DNA of 64,000 nt, from NCBI GenBank assembly GCA_951804985.1, contig OX638130.1:35272202-35336201 (forward strand), written 5' to 3'. The DNA is from Dryomyza anilis (taxonomy: Eukaryota; Arthropoda; Insecta; Diptera; Dryomyzidae). The position numbers were made by a program, and so were the translations under genes. Under the pieces are notes generated by a model. That model saw only the letters and a program-made list of their open reading frames with translations, was not told where the DNA came from and did not search any database. This document shows, one piece after another, positions 30,716 through 41,497 of the stretch. How positions within the stretch are numbered: position 1 is the first letter of the stretch; each line of letters begins with the position of its first letter.

Positions 30716-31704
30716 AAATAAATCTAGCAGAACAATTTCTACATTTGCCAATTGATGCTAAAAGGATAGCAGATTTTACAAGTAAGGATAGGATACTTAA
30801 TAAAGTCCTTAAGTTTATACAAGCAGGTTGGCCAAAGAAGAACGAAAATATTGAAATATCTGCATATTTCAATAGACGTTATAACTTAACAACTCAAAAT
30901 GGAGTTATAATTCTTCAAACGGATTTTAACAGAGCGGTAGTTGCTGGATGTTTTAGAGATCATGATTTAAAACAACTCCACTATGAACACTGGGTCGTGG
31001 TTAGAACAAAACAAATTGCTGGTGGTCTAGGATTGATATTGAGGAGCAATTCAATTCCAAAGCAATTCAATTCCTGGCAAAGTGCTTCTAAGCCATGGCA
31101 ACGTATTCATATTTATTTCGCGGGTCCATTTCCTAACTTTGTTTGGCTTATTTGTGTCGATTCCTTTTCACATTATCTATATATTTCTAAAAAGGACAAA
31201 AAGGGGCTGCAACTATGCGAGTTTTACAAAATATTTTTGCGATAGAAGGTCTACCTGAAGTTATTGTTTTCGACAAGGGACCTCAATTTACAGCAGTGAA
31301 GTTTAAGAATTTTTGTAAATATAATGGAATTAATCATTTGACAAATCTCCATATCATCCTGCATCGAACAGTCAAGCCGAACGATTTGTTTGTACATACA
31401 AGAACATACAAAATGCAATCACATCATATATATTTTCTTATCGCACTACACCTTTAGACTGTGGGAAATCACCAGCAGAAATTTTACATGGTCGGACACC
31501 TAGAACAACTTTAATGACATGCATCCTACGAATAATTTTAAAATTATTAATAATTCAAAATGTACAATTAATGACATTGTATGGTTCCGCAATTTCTCTA
31601 GTGGTGATCTCTGGATTGTGGTCCAAATTTTCAAAAAAATTGGAAATATGATGTTCTTAATTAAAACTAAAGATAATACAATTTTTAAACGTCATCAAAA
31701 TTAA
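30716..31704 (+). pseudogene. gypsy integrase and C-terminal tail
   Basis: An open stretch (30658-31245) keeps LHYEHWVVVRTKQIA, where the HHCC zinc domain should begin, but the following Cys pair is deleted. The core reads WQRIHIYFAGPFPNF, where the first catalytic Asp (usually H-I-D-F-A-G-P) is Tyr. After a shift, LPEVIVFDKGPQFTAVKF holds the second Asp, and another shift leads to YHPASNSQAERFV with the catalytic Glu. YRTTPLDCGKSPAEILHGR and a C-terminal block (INDIVWFRNFSSGDLWIV) follow. Dead by mutation and frameshifts. Confidence 0.8.
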
Positions 31705-31710
31705 ATTAAA

Positions 31711-32402
31711 CCAGTTGGGAAAGTTAGATCACATGGGAAATTTTAAAGTAGGTGTTATTATGATAGTTAGAATTATCAAAATTATAGTCGGTCTAAGCCG
31801 ACTATAAATATCCTACACATAAGTGTGGTTATCATTAAAAGTGGTATATAGGTCACCAGGGTAAGCGAATCCTGAAAATAATTACAAAATTTCAATCGTT
31901 GAAGAATTTCCATTCATTTGATACCCATATTTACAAATGGTGGGTGTACCGAATTTCGATTGTATTGTTGGAACCACAAGTCGTTTCACCATAAACCATT
32001 CTTTTCATGTATTTGAGCATGAGTTAATATATATTTGACCAAAAAAAAAATTTATCTTAGCACGTATACAGTAAAATTGATCTGTAGATATAAATTTTAT
32101 ATCATGTATTTGAACATAAGTGGTCGGTTCTCAGGTCACAATAGACCGATCATGTTCTTGTTCAGACAGCTTAGATATATAAGTAATCTAAATCTAAAGT
32201 TTCATTGCTCTAGCTCTTCTACTTTTTCTGTAATCGTGATTTCAACAGACAGACAGACAGACGGACATCGCTAAATTGACTCAGAAGGTCATGCTGATCA
32301 AGAATATATATATATTTTTCCATACCGTAGATGCTTCCTTCTGGGTGTTACAAACGTCGTACCAAACTGAATATATCCTTTCACTTTTAGTGTAGGGTAT
32401 AA
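31711..32402 (-). repeat. R745 dispersed repeat, minus-strand copy
   Basis: Reverse complement of the R745 copies: starts CCAGTTGGGAAAGTTAGATC and ends with TCACTTTTAGTGTAGGGTAT. It starts seven bases after the gypsy integrase stop. With 32403-32793 it forms one arm of an inverted pair with 41104-42150. Confidence 0.85.
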
Positions 32403-32793
32403 AAATCATTAATTCCGATTTCACAATTTAAACAATCTGCACATATTTATACCGAAGGTCGAATTTTATCACAAATTCCATCCATATATATTAACGACAA
32501 TCCTCTTATTACAGCTGATATTCAAAATTAGTCAAATAATCTTTCAGATGCTAATACATTTTTGCTTCAATCTACAGCAAACATCTTGTCTGTTACGCCG
32601 TTTAAAAAGAATCTGAAATTCTCCTTATATTGTTAATTATAGAAAATTAACGAACTTACCGCGGAGGAATTGATATGTATTCATTTTACGAAAATTACCT
32701 TGCATATTTGAAATTTTTTAAATCATTGTAACATTATTTTTATCAATCAAATATTTTTCAATATACAATTTATTCGATTCTGAACTTCGATAT
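32403..32793 (+). repeat. segment shared (inverted) with 41104-41497; possible LTR remnant
   Basis: Shares CCGATTTCACAATTTAAACA, GACAATCCTCTTATTACAGC and ATGTATTCATTTTACGAAAA with the reverse complement of 41104-41497. ACCGCGGAGGAATTGATATG could be a polypurine tract next to an LTR start, and the position after integrase would fit, but no second LTR was found to confirm this. Confidence 0.6.
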
Positions 32794-32801
32794 TTAAACA
32801 T

Positions 32802-33584
32802 CAGGTTGTCCTCAACTTGGTCTTTCAAACGCAGATTTGGACGCCCTCTTCTACGCTGTCCACCTTCGAGTTTCGATTCAAGCACCTTCTTGGTTGGAGT
32901 GTTTTCATCCATTCGTTCGACATGACCTAGCCAGCGAAGACGCTGGATCTTGATGCGCTTGACTATGTCAATGTCGTCGAATAACTCATACAGCTCGTGG
33001 TTCATCCTGATTCGATACTCGTTAGCAAAGCAGATAGGGCCAAAGATTTTACGGAGAATCTTTCTCTCGAACGCTCCCAGTACTCTCTTATCGGTGGAGG
33101 CCAGCGTCCATGTTTCTGCACCATAAAGTAGGACGGGCATGATGAGTGACTTGTAGAGCGTTATTTTTGTACGGCGAGAGAGGGCTCTGTTTCTCAATTG
33201 CCTACTGAGCCCAAAGTAGCACCTGTTGGCAAGAGTTATTCTCCGTTTGATCTCCAGGCTGACGTTGTTGTTACTGTTTACGCTGGATCCCAGATAGACG
33301 AAGTCCTTCACAATGTCGAACTTGTGGGTGTCAAAATCAGCTTTTTGTCCAAGACGCACGGACTCTTTTTTGCTTGTTGACACAAGGAACTTCGTCTTGT
33401 CCTCGTTCACCGCTAGACCCATTCGACGCGACTCTTTCTCCAATCTGGAGAATGCTGCGCTGACTGCTCGTGTGCTCCTGCCAATGATATCAATATCGTC
33501 GGCATATGCGAGCAGCATGACACTTTTGTTGAGGATAGTGCCGCTTTGACGGAGTTCGGCAGCTCGAACTATTTTCTGCATCAC
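32802..33584 (-). pseudogene. RTE-like copy 1: RT catalytic core and C-terminal domain
   Basis: Contains MLLAYADDIDIIGRS (the catalytic Asp pair), MGLAVNEDKTKFLVS, VYLGSSV, LANRCYFGLSRQLR, MPVLLYGAETWTL, IQRLRWLGHVERMDENTP and GGQRRRGRPNLRLKDQVEDN, a typical LINE C-terminal region. Just upstream (33585-33650) the usual G-F-R-Q-G-D motif is lost by a short deletion between PFHTERGF-like sequence and FFNLVMQ. The frame then runs into foreign sequence at the 3' junction. Confidence 0.85.
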
Positions 33585-33650
33585 TAAGTTAAAAAAGTCT
33601 GAAACCTCGTTCGGTATGAAATGGCTCGGAGAGGTCTTTTCCTATTCTCA

Positions 33651-34445
33651 CTGCGCAACGTGTGTTGCTCAGGGTCATCCTGCAAAGCCTTATAAGTTTC
33701 GCAGGTATACCGAACTCAGACATTGCGGCGTATAATCATTCCCTTATCGGAGTGTCGAAGGCGGCTTTATAGTCGACTAAAAGGTTGTAGGTGTCGATAT
33801 TTTTTTCTAGGGTCATTTCCTGGATTAGGCGCAATGTGAAAATCTGGTCTATGGTGGACTTTCCAGGTCTGAAGCCGCACTGATAAGGTCCAATCAGTCT
33901 GTTGACGATGGGCTTTAGTCTTTCGCATAATACGCTCGATAGAACCTTGTATGCGATATTGAGTAGGCTGATCCTACGGTAGTTGGCGCAGATAGTGGGA
34001 TCCCTTTTCTTAAGGATTGGGCAGAGTACACTGAGGTTCCAGTCACTTGGCATGCTTTCATCCGACCATATTCTTCTTACGAGCTCGTGCATGCTCTCTA
34101 TTAGCTCTTCGCCTCCGGTCTTAAACAATTCAGCAGGCAGGCCATCAGCACCTGCGGCTTTGTTGTTTTTCAGCCGAGCAATGGCTGTTCTGACCTCGTC
34201 ATGGTCGGGTGGCGGAATCTCAACGTCGTCATCAAGTACTGGGGTTGCCGGGTTTACTTCTCTATCGTTGGACTTGCGGTCAGCAGTTTAGAGAAGTGAT
34301 CCCTCCATATCTTCAGTGTGCTCTGGATACCTGTCACTATATTCCCGTTCTCATCTTTACAAGAAAAGGCTCCAGATTTTATACCTCCGGCTAGGCGTCT
34401 TATTTTCTTGAAGAATTTTCGAGCCTCATTCCTGTCCCCATGCAT
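33651..34445 (-). pseudogene. RTE-like copy 1: linker and N-terminal RT
   Basis: From 34445: MHGDRNEARKFFKKIRRLAG linker, a frame change at SPTIEK followed by TAA (34254-34256), then LKNNKAAGADGLPAELF-type RT start, SVLCPILKK, NYRRISLLN, CGFRPGKSTIDQIFTLR and LLVDYKAAFDTP. The SPTIEK-TAA break is also present in copy 3 at 62132-62134. Confidence 0.8.
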
Positions 34446-34773
34446 CTCAATCTCCTCACACTCACGTCTTTCTGCCTCGCTTTTTTTGCGCCTGAAAAGA
34501 CGTCTCTCTTCCCTCCTCTTCTCTTTGTATCGCTCCTTCGCAGCTCGCGTAGCTACTGACTGCAGGGTGGATTTGTACGCAGCTTCTTTCTCTGCAGTGG
34601 CCGCGGGACACTCTTGGTCATACCACTCACTGATTACTCAGGGGGCGTTGGAATCCAAGCACCTCTTCGGCAGCCGTACGCATAGAGCAGGAGATATGGT
34701 TCCACTGCGCGCTTATATCATCGAGAGGAGGAGTGCTTTGTCTAAGCAGGTGTGCGAGTCGAGTGAAAAAAGC

Positions 34774-35612
34774 TTACGTTGTCTGTTGTGATTGCAGCTT
34801 TCCGACGCCTGGCTTTCTGTGCGTTTGGTTCCGTACGTTCTTCGATGCGCTTAAGCGTGTGCGGACCTTGGCTGCTACAAGGTAGTGATTCGAGTCCATA
34901 TTGGCACCTCGGATAGTGTGTACGTCCATCACGCTCGAAGCGTCCCTTCCGTTAATCACAACGTGATCAATTTGGTTTCGAGTTTTTTGATCGGGCGACA
35001 ACCATGGATATCGAAATGTTCGAATCAAGTCCTACTAAATACCATGTTTCGTGCTGCGGCGAAGTCGATTAGCCTCGTTCCGTTATCGGAAGTGTTGGCA
35101 TGGAGGCTAAATTTTCCGATTGTGGGACAATAGATGGCTTCTCTGCCCACCTTGGCGTTAAAATCGCCTAGCATGATTTCGATATCGTGGCGGGGGCAGC
35201 GCTCGTATGCGTTGTCTAGGCACTCGTAGAAGCGCTCTTTTGTCTCGTCATCTTTCTCGTTCGTCGGAGCGTGTGCACAAATTAGGCTGATATGGAAATA
35301 TTTAGCCTTGATGCGGATTGTTGCCAGCCTTTCGTCCACGGGCGTGAACCTAGAGACAAGGTGGCGGAGTCTCTTGCCGACCACAAATCCACATCCAAAT
35401 TCGTGTCTCTCCGCATGACAGCTGTAGTAGATATCACATGACGCTTGTTTCGAGCAGCCCTGTCCCGTCCATCGCATCTCCTGGATAGCGGTGATGTCAG
35501 CCTTATATTTTTCGAGGACATCTGCCAGCTGGATAGAGACACCTTCCCTATAAAGGGTCCGGACATTCCAGGTGCAAATCATGGTCCTTAAATCGTTTGC
35601 GTGGGTCGTCAT
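34774..35612 (-). pseudogene. RTE-like copy 1: APE endonuclease
   Basis: Starts MTTHANDLRTMICTWNVRTL at 35612. Motifs: TWNVRTL, TAIQEMRWTG (catalytic Glu), ISLICAHAPTNE, IEIMLGDFNAKVG (Asp/Asn), then a frame break near 35028, QIDHVVI, and DSNHYLV where copy 3 has DSDHYLV. The catalytic Asp before the final His is therefore Asn in this copy. Confidence 0.85.
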
Positions 35613-35747
35613 CGTGGTAATCGGTCGTTATCCGAGGCTTCTTTTGTGTTTTCATTGGGCGCATAGATTTTTTCCGTGGTGGGACCCAAACCCAACGCTC
35701 GAACCCTCACTCTGAGGGAGATGCTGGCCACTCACTTTAGCCGACTT

Positions 35748-35900
35748 CTAAACCGGGTGGTGTAGAGCGTCGTTTCCAGGGACTTCAACGAGACGGACTT
35801 CCACCGATGTGGAGGTGTCACCATTTGACAATTTGCCAATTCTGGTGACCAGTGAGTTGACTTGAGACGACACCGACAAGGATTGCGCTGGCTTCGCCAT
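35748..35900 (-). CDS. short upstream ORF of the RTE-like LINE (50 codons)
   Basis: MAKPAQSLSVSSQVNSLVTR to HHPV-stop, 50 codons. The same ORF with the same start and stop is present at 60532-60684 in copy 3. RTE elements typically carry a very short ORF1, so it may be that ORF, with no known function here. Confidence 0.5.
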   Translation of the reverse strand: MAKPAQSLSVSSQVNSLVTRIGKLSNGDTSTSVEVRLVEVPGNDALHHPV

Positions 35901-36220
35901 GTTGAAGCACTTAGACACGTTGACTTGTGATAATCGCCCCCATAGTCTCCCAGCCAACTACGTCAACACTCCTAAATCCGGACATCAATGGTCATTGGCC
36001 TTGCAATTTAAATTAATTGTTCGTAAAAACGAAACCTTTTCAAATTTATTCAAATATCAAATTTATATACGGTATTTAAAAAAAAAACTTTTTCAATTTG
36101 TTTAAGTATTGTTTGTACAGAAATTAAAATTTCGTAATTTTCATAGAGTAAAATTTTATTTTCGGATATTTAAATCGATATCGCAATGTGTTTCAAATAA
36201 ATCTCGATATATTTGAACTA

Positions 36221-36475
36221 AAGGGTTTTTCAACAGGGATGCTACAAAAGTAGATCGACAGGGACAGCAAACACGCCATATTTCTTGCCGCTCTTTTGAC
36301 ATTTCTCTTCAGTAAGGTTTGCCATTTCATGATGGAGAGATATACGAATTCGAATTTCGGTAGTAAATTTTAATAATTTCGACTAGTTGTTGGCTCGTAT
36401 ATCTTTCCATCATGAAATGGCAAACCTTACTGAAGAGAAATGTCAAAAGAGCGGCAAGAAATATGGCTATTTTTG
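36221..36475. mobile_element. palindromic fragment of the mariner end
   Basis: 36221-36345 matches the left end of the mariner at 45245 (AAGGGTTTTTC, GCTACAAAAGTAGA, CCATATTTCTTGCCGCTC, TTTGCCATTTCATG). From about 36370 the same sequence runs in reverse back to CCATATTTCTTGCCGC, including the first transposase codons. The fragment is thus two mariner 5' ends head to head around 36355. Confidence 0.8.
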
Positions 36476-38170
36476 CAGTTTTAGTACGATTTGGCCTTCT
36501 ATATTGGTACAAGATCTAATTTAATATCCTACGATTTTGCCGACATCAAAAGTGGCAACCATTTTGGGTGATTGGTCGAGTATCCGTTTTATAATTTTTT
36601 TTGGTTTAATTATACTGCATTGTGAGTACCTCGGACAACATTTTTGGCAGGATCAAAGAAGTTCGGACATTTTTTCGATACATTTCAAACAGACAAAAAT
36701 CTCACCATTTTTTTGCAAAAATATTTCGCATGCGGCGCTTAACGAAGGTAATGGAAAATTTGATGATCTTAACATTATATTTCATTTTACAGCCAAAGAA
36801 CCAAATGTAAAAAAAAAAGTTTTTTTTTCTTATGGTACACAATTGCGGCCCGCCTCATCTTTTGAATTGCCAATGCCGCCCGTGATGACAAATGAGTTTG
36901 CATTGCCTGCCCTAAATGATTACACCGAAAAAAATTGTACGTTAAAATAACATTATCCCTTTACAAAACTCGCCCAACATTAAAAATGTCAATATTGATA
37001 TGAACAAATTTCATTGATGTGTGTTTTTCTTTGATATTGAAAACGTGTAAAACTGTCAGTTTTAGTGTAAAATTTACTTTATTTTTGAGCTAAAAAAAAA
37101 TTGAAAATGTTCAAAAAATATGAAATCATATCCATTTTACATTGAAAATGTTAAAATAATATGAAATAATATCAATTTAACATGCACAACATTAAATAAA
37201 TAAGAAATCATATTAATTTTTAACGCATAATGTTAATTATGTAAGAATTCTTATTAAGAATACTAAATTTTTAGGATAGAAAATGTTTTAATTCAGTGAC
37301 TTATAATACATAAATAATACTACATAAATACCAATAATCTGTATTCAGGAATCCGGGACAATTTTGTTATTTCAGATAAAAATTTCGCTGTTTCATTAAT
37401 ATCTGAGAAGGAAGAAATATTTAATTTATATGGAATAAATTGTAAAAAAAAAACACTTACATGCATGCAGCAAAATTTTCTTGCGTCGCACGTTGTGTCA
37501 AAATGAGGTAAAACACTCGCATTGGTTAAAAATATTAATTATTGAAAGTTGGTTTTTCTCAAGTTTTAGTGTATTCTACATACTTCAAAAGAAAAAACGC
37601 CGTTTAAAATACCAAAAAATACCTAATCAGTACCATATAGTGAACATGACAAGTTAGTGTTTTTTTTGCATTTTACCATAATCATGTTGTTACGAAATCA
37701 CTGACGTCGATTCAAAGTCACACAGAAATGTACCTATTTTTTTCTATTTAAAAGCAGTAACTTTTATTTGAATTCAGGTACTTTAGACTTCAAATTTACT
37801 AATTCAAAGTTATATATTGTTAAGAGGAGTTACTTTTTACACAATAGAGTTATGTGAAGCAGTGCCTGTAACCGAGTTTGAATTACTATGTATCTTGGTA
37901 GCATAATGTTTAAACGGTTAAGTTGCAAGCCCTGATTTAAATTGTGTGGCGCAGGTGTCGGGTTAGATTTTGTGAGTTCTAGCATATTTTTAGAGGAGCA
38001 TTTAAAAATTTCACTTCAGCTAATAAGATGAGAGAGAGTCTTTTCATTACTGATGTTACAAACGATTTGCTGAAGTGAATATACTATTACTTTTGTGTAG
38101 GATATTAAAAGAAATATAAATTTGGACATAATTTGAATGAAATAAAAATACACTTTTCGGTGCAATTGTT
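36476..38170. other. AT-rich DNA with one unrecognised ORF
   Basis: The 137-codon plus-strand frame at 36537-36950 (contains SSFELPMPPVMTNEFALP) resembles nothing I know and overlaps AT runs. No further genes or defined repeats seen; near 37000-37260 are three spaced AATGTTAAA(A)TA..GAAAT.ATAT words. Confidence 0.4.
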
Positions 38171-38194
38171 TACGTCATAAAGTGTAAAAAAATC

Positions 38195-38545
38195 AAACTT
38201 AGTTTTTCTAAAAATCAAAAACCCGTTTTTTCAAACTTAAGTTTCTGGAGTATGGAAGTGGAAAAATTAAATTTAAAAAAAAATAATTAAAATTCCTTAC
38301 ATACACGTAAGCAAGGCCACGAAAATGTATTTGACCAGAAAATTTCTTGAACACTGAAAAGATAAAACACAACAATGTAAAAATATTTTTTAATTCATTT
38401 ATTTTTGTTCTAGTTAATAACATTTTCTGACCCTACTAACGTGTATGTAAGGTATGTTAAGTTTTTTTTTCCAAATTTCCATTTCCATATTTCACAAAAT
38501 ATAGCTTAAAAAAAATGGGTTTTTGATTTTTAGGGGGTACCACGT
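38195..38545. repeat. inverted repeat around CTAAAAATCAAAAACCC
   Basis: CTAAAAATCAAAAACCCGTT at 38208, followed by AACTTAAGTTTCTGGAGTATGG, pairs with the reverse complement of 38450-38533 (ATTTCCATTTCCATATTTC, AATGGGTTTTTGATTTTTAG). The arms are about 80 bases and moderately diverged. Confidence 0.6.
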
Positions 38546-38589
38546 GACCTAGAGGCCATTTTTTATATTTTTTAATTTTCAGTCATACC

Positions 38590-38800
38590 CGAGACAAAAA
38601 AATTGGTAGGGAAGTGGTAGGAGACACGTAGACAAACAGGTATTTTTTAGGTATTACAATAATAATTTTTAGGTAGCTTTAGGTAGGGTGAGGTGGGAAT
38701 CGGGACAAAAGTTACCTATTTGCTACCTATTCTGAGAACTAAAATTGGTAGGCAGAGGTATGGTATGGGTATGGTAGGCTCTGGTAGGAAATAGGTATCG
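38590..38800. repeat. GGTAG-rich degenerate tandem tract
   Basis: Many GGTAGG, TAGGTAG, GGTATGGTA and GGTAGGAAATAGGTA words over 200 bases. No gene. Confidence 0.6.
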
Positions 38801-38939
38801 ATTGCTTGAAATATTTAGATTGCAGAGTTATTTTTTTTATTTTATTGTACACAATTAATAGAAAGACATTATGATAGAACGTTAAACTATAAACATAAAG
38901 GTAACATAAGTAATACAATAACATTTAGAATTACAATTA

Positions 38940-39420
38940 CAAGATTGAACTTTTAAACAATAATAGATGCTGCGGGTTAATAGGTCGCGAAGTCCGTTAA
39001 TCTAGGCATTGACAGCACCCTCACCAGTTATCCGGGAATATGGGTCCTACAGATGATTTCTGCATCGTCAAGGGCAGACAAGTACAATCGATTGTAGGAG
39101 GGGCCTGGATTTAATAGCTTTGGCGTCTCGGTGATGTGTATGACTCGGCGTAATTGGCGGCGCGCGTTCTTGACGCCAATAGCATTACGCTGAACAGGAG
39201 CACCTGGACGTAGACTATGTTGCGTCATAAACAAAATCTGCAGGAGGCAGTGTTGGCGACAACAGAGCAGACGGTGTTTTCAACATCTAATTGCGACAAT
39301 AGCACCGGAAAAACAGCTTAACATCCACAAAGGCCAAGTGTGGATTGTGGAACAACTTCCACGATGATTGAAGTTACGTGATGCTACCGTCAATGTTATC
39401 TTTGTGAGCTATCAGTTGAC
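38940..39420. other. less AT-rich island with an unrecognised minus-strand ORF
   Basis: Base composition is clearly richer in GC than its flanks. The minus-strand frame 39028-39234 (RQLRRVIHITETPKLLNPGP) continues past its stop in similar composition, suggesting a decayed coding stretch of a mobile element. I cannot assign it. Confidence 0.35.
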
Positions 39421-40220
39421 TTTGTCTCTTTGTCAGTGCAGGTCGTTGTTACAAGTGCATGTAGTGATTTCTGTGATTTAAATAGTGTATTTATTGAATA
39501 TTAAATATACTTATAGTGAGTTTTCGTCAAAGTTCTGTTTCTTGTCGTTAAGTGTCGTTGTTTTTATAAAATATTAAATATTTGTTATAATACATTTATA
39601 TTTAAATCAATTTAAGTAATATATTTGTCTATTTCTGTGTTATTCATTGTTATTGTTATCTGTGATTTTCTATTTTTCTTCGTGCGATATTTGTTTACGT
39701 CGTTTTTCTATTGTGTTGTTAGTTCGTATTTTAATTTGAAACAGCTGTAAGCATTTAACCCTTGAGTGATCCAATTTTTTTATTCGTCACTAAATTTTAA
39801 AATTTTTAAAATTTATAATTTTTTTTAATTTTGTACTCTTGTTATTTTCAAAAGTTATAATAAATGGAATTCTTATCAGTAGAAAATTTTGGTGCCTGTT
39901 CTTTGAGGGATAAGTGCAAGAGTCAAAACATATTAAATTCTATGTTTTCTTGTTCCGGTCCCTGCGGACAGCTTTATCATGCTCCATGTGCCAATATTTC
40001 TATGGCGTGTACAGAATTTTTAAGTTCAGTGCACTCAGGTTTGCAATGGTATTGTCAAACTTGCAGACCTCTCTCTCCATCAGTTTTTTTTGTTAAAATT
40101 AAAAACTTTGGAGACAGGCTAAATACTTTAAACATCAACTGCACACACGGTAACTGCATGCGTTTGTTACGAGCCCAACTACTATTAGTGGGTAAATTTT
40201 TTCAAGCATTTATGCTTTGA
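39420..40220 (+). mobile_element. LINE 5' region with a PHD-like ORF1 fragment
   Basis: The open frame 39864-40220 (MEFLSVENFGACS start) carries a Cys/His pattern CSGPCGQLYHAPCAN...LQWYCQTCR, a PHD-finger-like module found in ORF1 of several insect LINEs. A ~440-base leader precedes it. Soon after the finger the frame loses coherence and no ORF2 follows, so only the 5' end remains. This is inferred from the motif alone; a decayed host PHD gene is possible but less likely here. Confidence 0.55.
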
Positions 40221-40629
40221 AAGTGGAAGCTAGCTGTATTAGCTAAAACTCGATTATTATTATGCACCTGGGTGGCCAACGGTTTGTCATATTTCGATGA
40301 AATACTTGAAGCTAGCGGATTGTCACGCGAAATCTACAGCAATGAAAATGTCCTCCTACGAAGAGGCTGAACTAACGAATCTCGGTCGATAAGTATCTGC
40401 GCACGCATGGGTTTCGTGGCGATTTGCATGAAGAAAAGTCCTCGGTTGAAGCCGCTGGCAATGCGGCAATTAAGTATCAAACAATTTTCAAGACTGAACA
40501 TTTTTGAAGTCTCATTTATTTTTTGACAAAATTTTCGAAAACAAAACAAAAATGAAATATAAATGTTTTCCCTGCCTCTGTCTACCTATTTCCTACTAGT
40601 CGAACGAGCACAACCATTTCTTTGAAACT
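40221..40629. other. decayed sequence after the LINE fragment
   Basis: A readable stretch TRLLLCTWVANGLSYFDEIL occurs in plus-frame near 40247-40310 but belongs to no family I can name. The minus-strand frame 40334-40549 is not recognised. Confidence 0.35.
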
Positions 40630-40631
40630 TA

Positions 40632-41015
40632 GGACCACTCATGATACAAATATATACAGGTACGATCACTCTCTCATTTTTTTCCAATGTTTACTTTAGG
40701 TGACACTAGGCAAGTTTTTTGAAGTTTAGTTTTAAAACCAAAACAAAATCGACAATTAAAAAAAAAATAATATAAAATTCTATAGAAATAAAAAATAATT
40801 ATCAAGGTATACTTTGAGATAACTTAAAAATGTTCACAAACATTTTTATAATCAAAACAAAATCTGAAAAATATTTTTCATATTTTCTTTGAACAAAATT
40901 TAAATTTTTGAAAATTTGAATTTGAATCAAAACCAAATATTTCAAAATTTGTCAAAAAAACTTGCCTAATGTCAGAGTGATCGTACCTGTAAATATTTGT
41001 ATCATGGGACCACTG
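40632..41015. mobile_element. 384 bp MITE with long terminal inverted repeats
   Basis: The left end GGACCACTCATGATACAAAT pairs with the right end (reverse complement CAGTGGTCCCATGATACAAA), continuing through TACAGGTACGATCACTCT and TAGGCAAGTTTTTTGA for about 90 bases. TA lies on both sides (40630-40631, 41016-41017), fitting a Tc1/mariner-type duplication. The interior is AT-rich and non-coding. Confidence 0.85.
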
Positions 41016-41103
41016 TATCTCTGGAGAAGGTGAGTCTTGAACACTAGTAGATTTTGTGTGGAATGTTCTAATACAAAATATTTTGTATGTGAGATGAAAC
41101 TAT

Positions 41104-41497
41104 GATATCGAAATTCAGAATCGAATAAATTGTATATTGAAAAATATTTGATTGATAAAAATAATGTTACAATGATTTAAAAAATGTCAAATATGCAAAG
41201 TAATTTTCGTAAAATGAATACATATCAATTCCTCCGCGGTAATTTCGTTAATTTTCTATAATTAACAATATAAGGAGAATTTCAGATTCTTGTTGAACGG
41301 CGTAACAGACAAGATGTTTGCTGTAGATTGAGGCAAAAATGTATTAGCATCTGAAAGATTATTTGACTAATTTTGAATATCAGCTGTAATAAGAGGATTG
41401 TCGTTAATATATATGGATGGAATTTGTGATAAAATTCGAGCTTCGGTATAAATATGTGCAGATTGTTTAAATTGTGAAATCGGAATTAATGATTTTT
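41104..41497 (-). repeat. inverted copy of 32403-32793
   Basis: Runs GATATCGAAATTCAGAATCG to CGGAATTAATGATTTTT and is the near-identical reverse complement of 32403-32793. It extends further left than the other copy (to about 41030: CACAAAATCTACTAGTGTTC on the reverse strand), giving flanking sequence the first copy lacks. Confidence 0.85.

Larger units (their letters stand above)
26700..31704 (+). mobile_element. Ty3/gypsy element (Mag/K02A2.6-like), plus strand, decayed
   Basis: Pieces in normal order: Gag zinc knuckles (26810-26930), protease (28330-28450), RT-RNase H connection (28960-29100), RNase H (30262-30540), integrase (30660-31460) and a C-terminal integrase tail to 31704. The RNase H style (PLVLATDASSYGLGAALSH; YSQIEKEALGIVFGIKKFH; LYGRKFTLITDHKPL) is that of the Mag/K02A2.6 branch. 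It is interrupted by an inverted-repeat element (27003-28302) and by satellite-like DNA (29268-30258), and most of the RT palm is missing. LTRs could not be defined; a candidate remnant is the segment at 32403-32793. Confidence 0.85.
32802..35990 (-). mobile_element. RTE-like LINE, copy 1 (3' end missing)
   Basis: Read leftwards: 5' region with a 50-codon ORF (35748-35900), APE endonuclease (34774-35612), linker, RT and C-terminal domain (32802-33584). It is very similar by eye to copy 3 (60488-63306). The last ~110 bases and the TAAG tail present in copies 2 and 3 are replaced at 32801 by the R745-linked segment. I place it in the RTE-like group because of the short upstream ORF, an endonuclease with TWNVRTL, and a short tandem-repeat tail; a tree could move it. 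Confidence 0.8.

Noticed and set aside
36537..36950. 137-codon plus-strand frame as a host gene
   Set aside because: No recognisable domain, start or splice context; composition matches surrounding AT-rich DNA.
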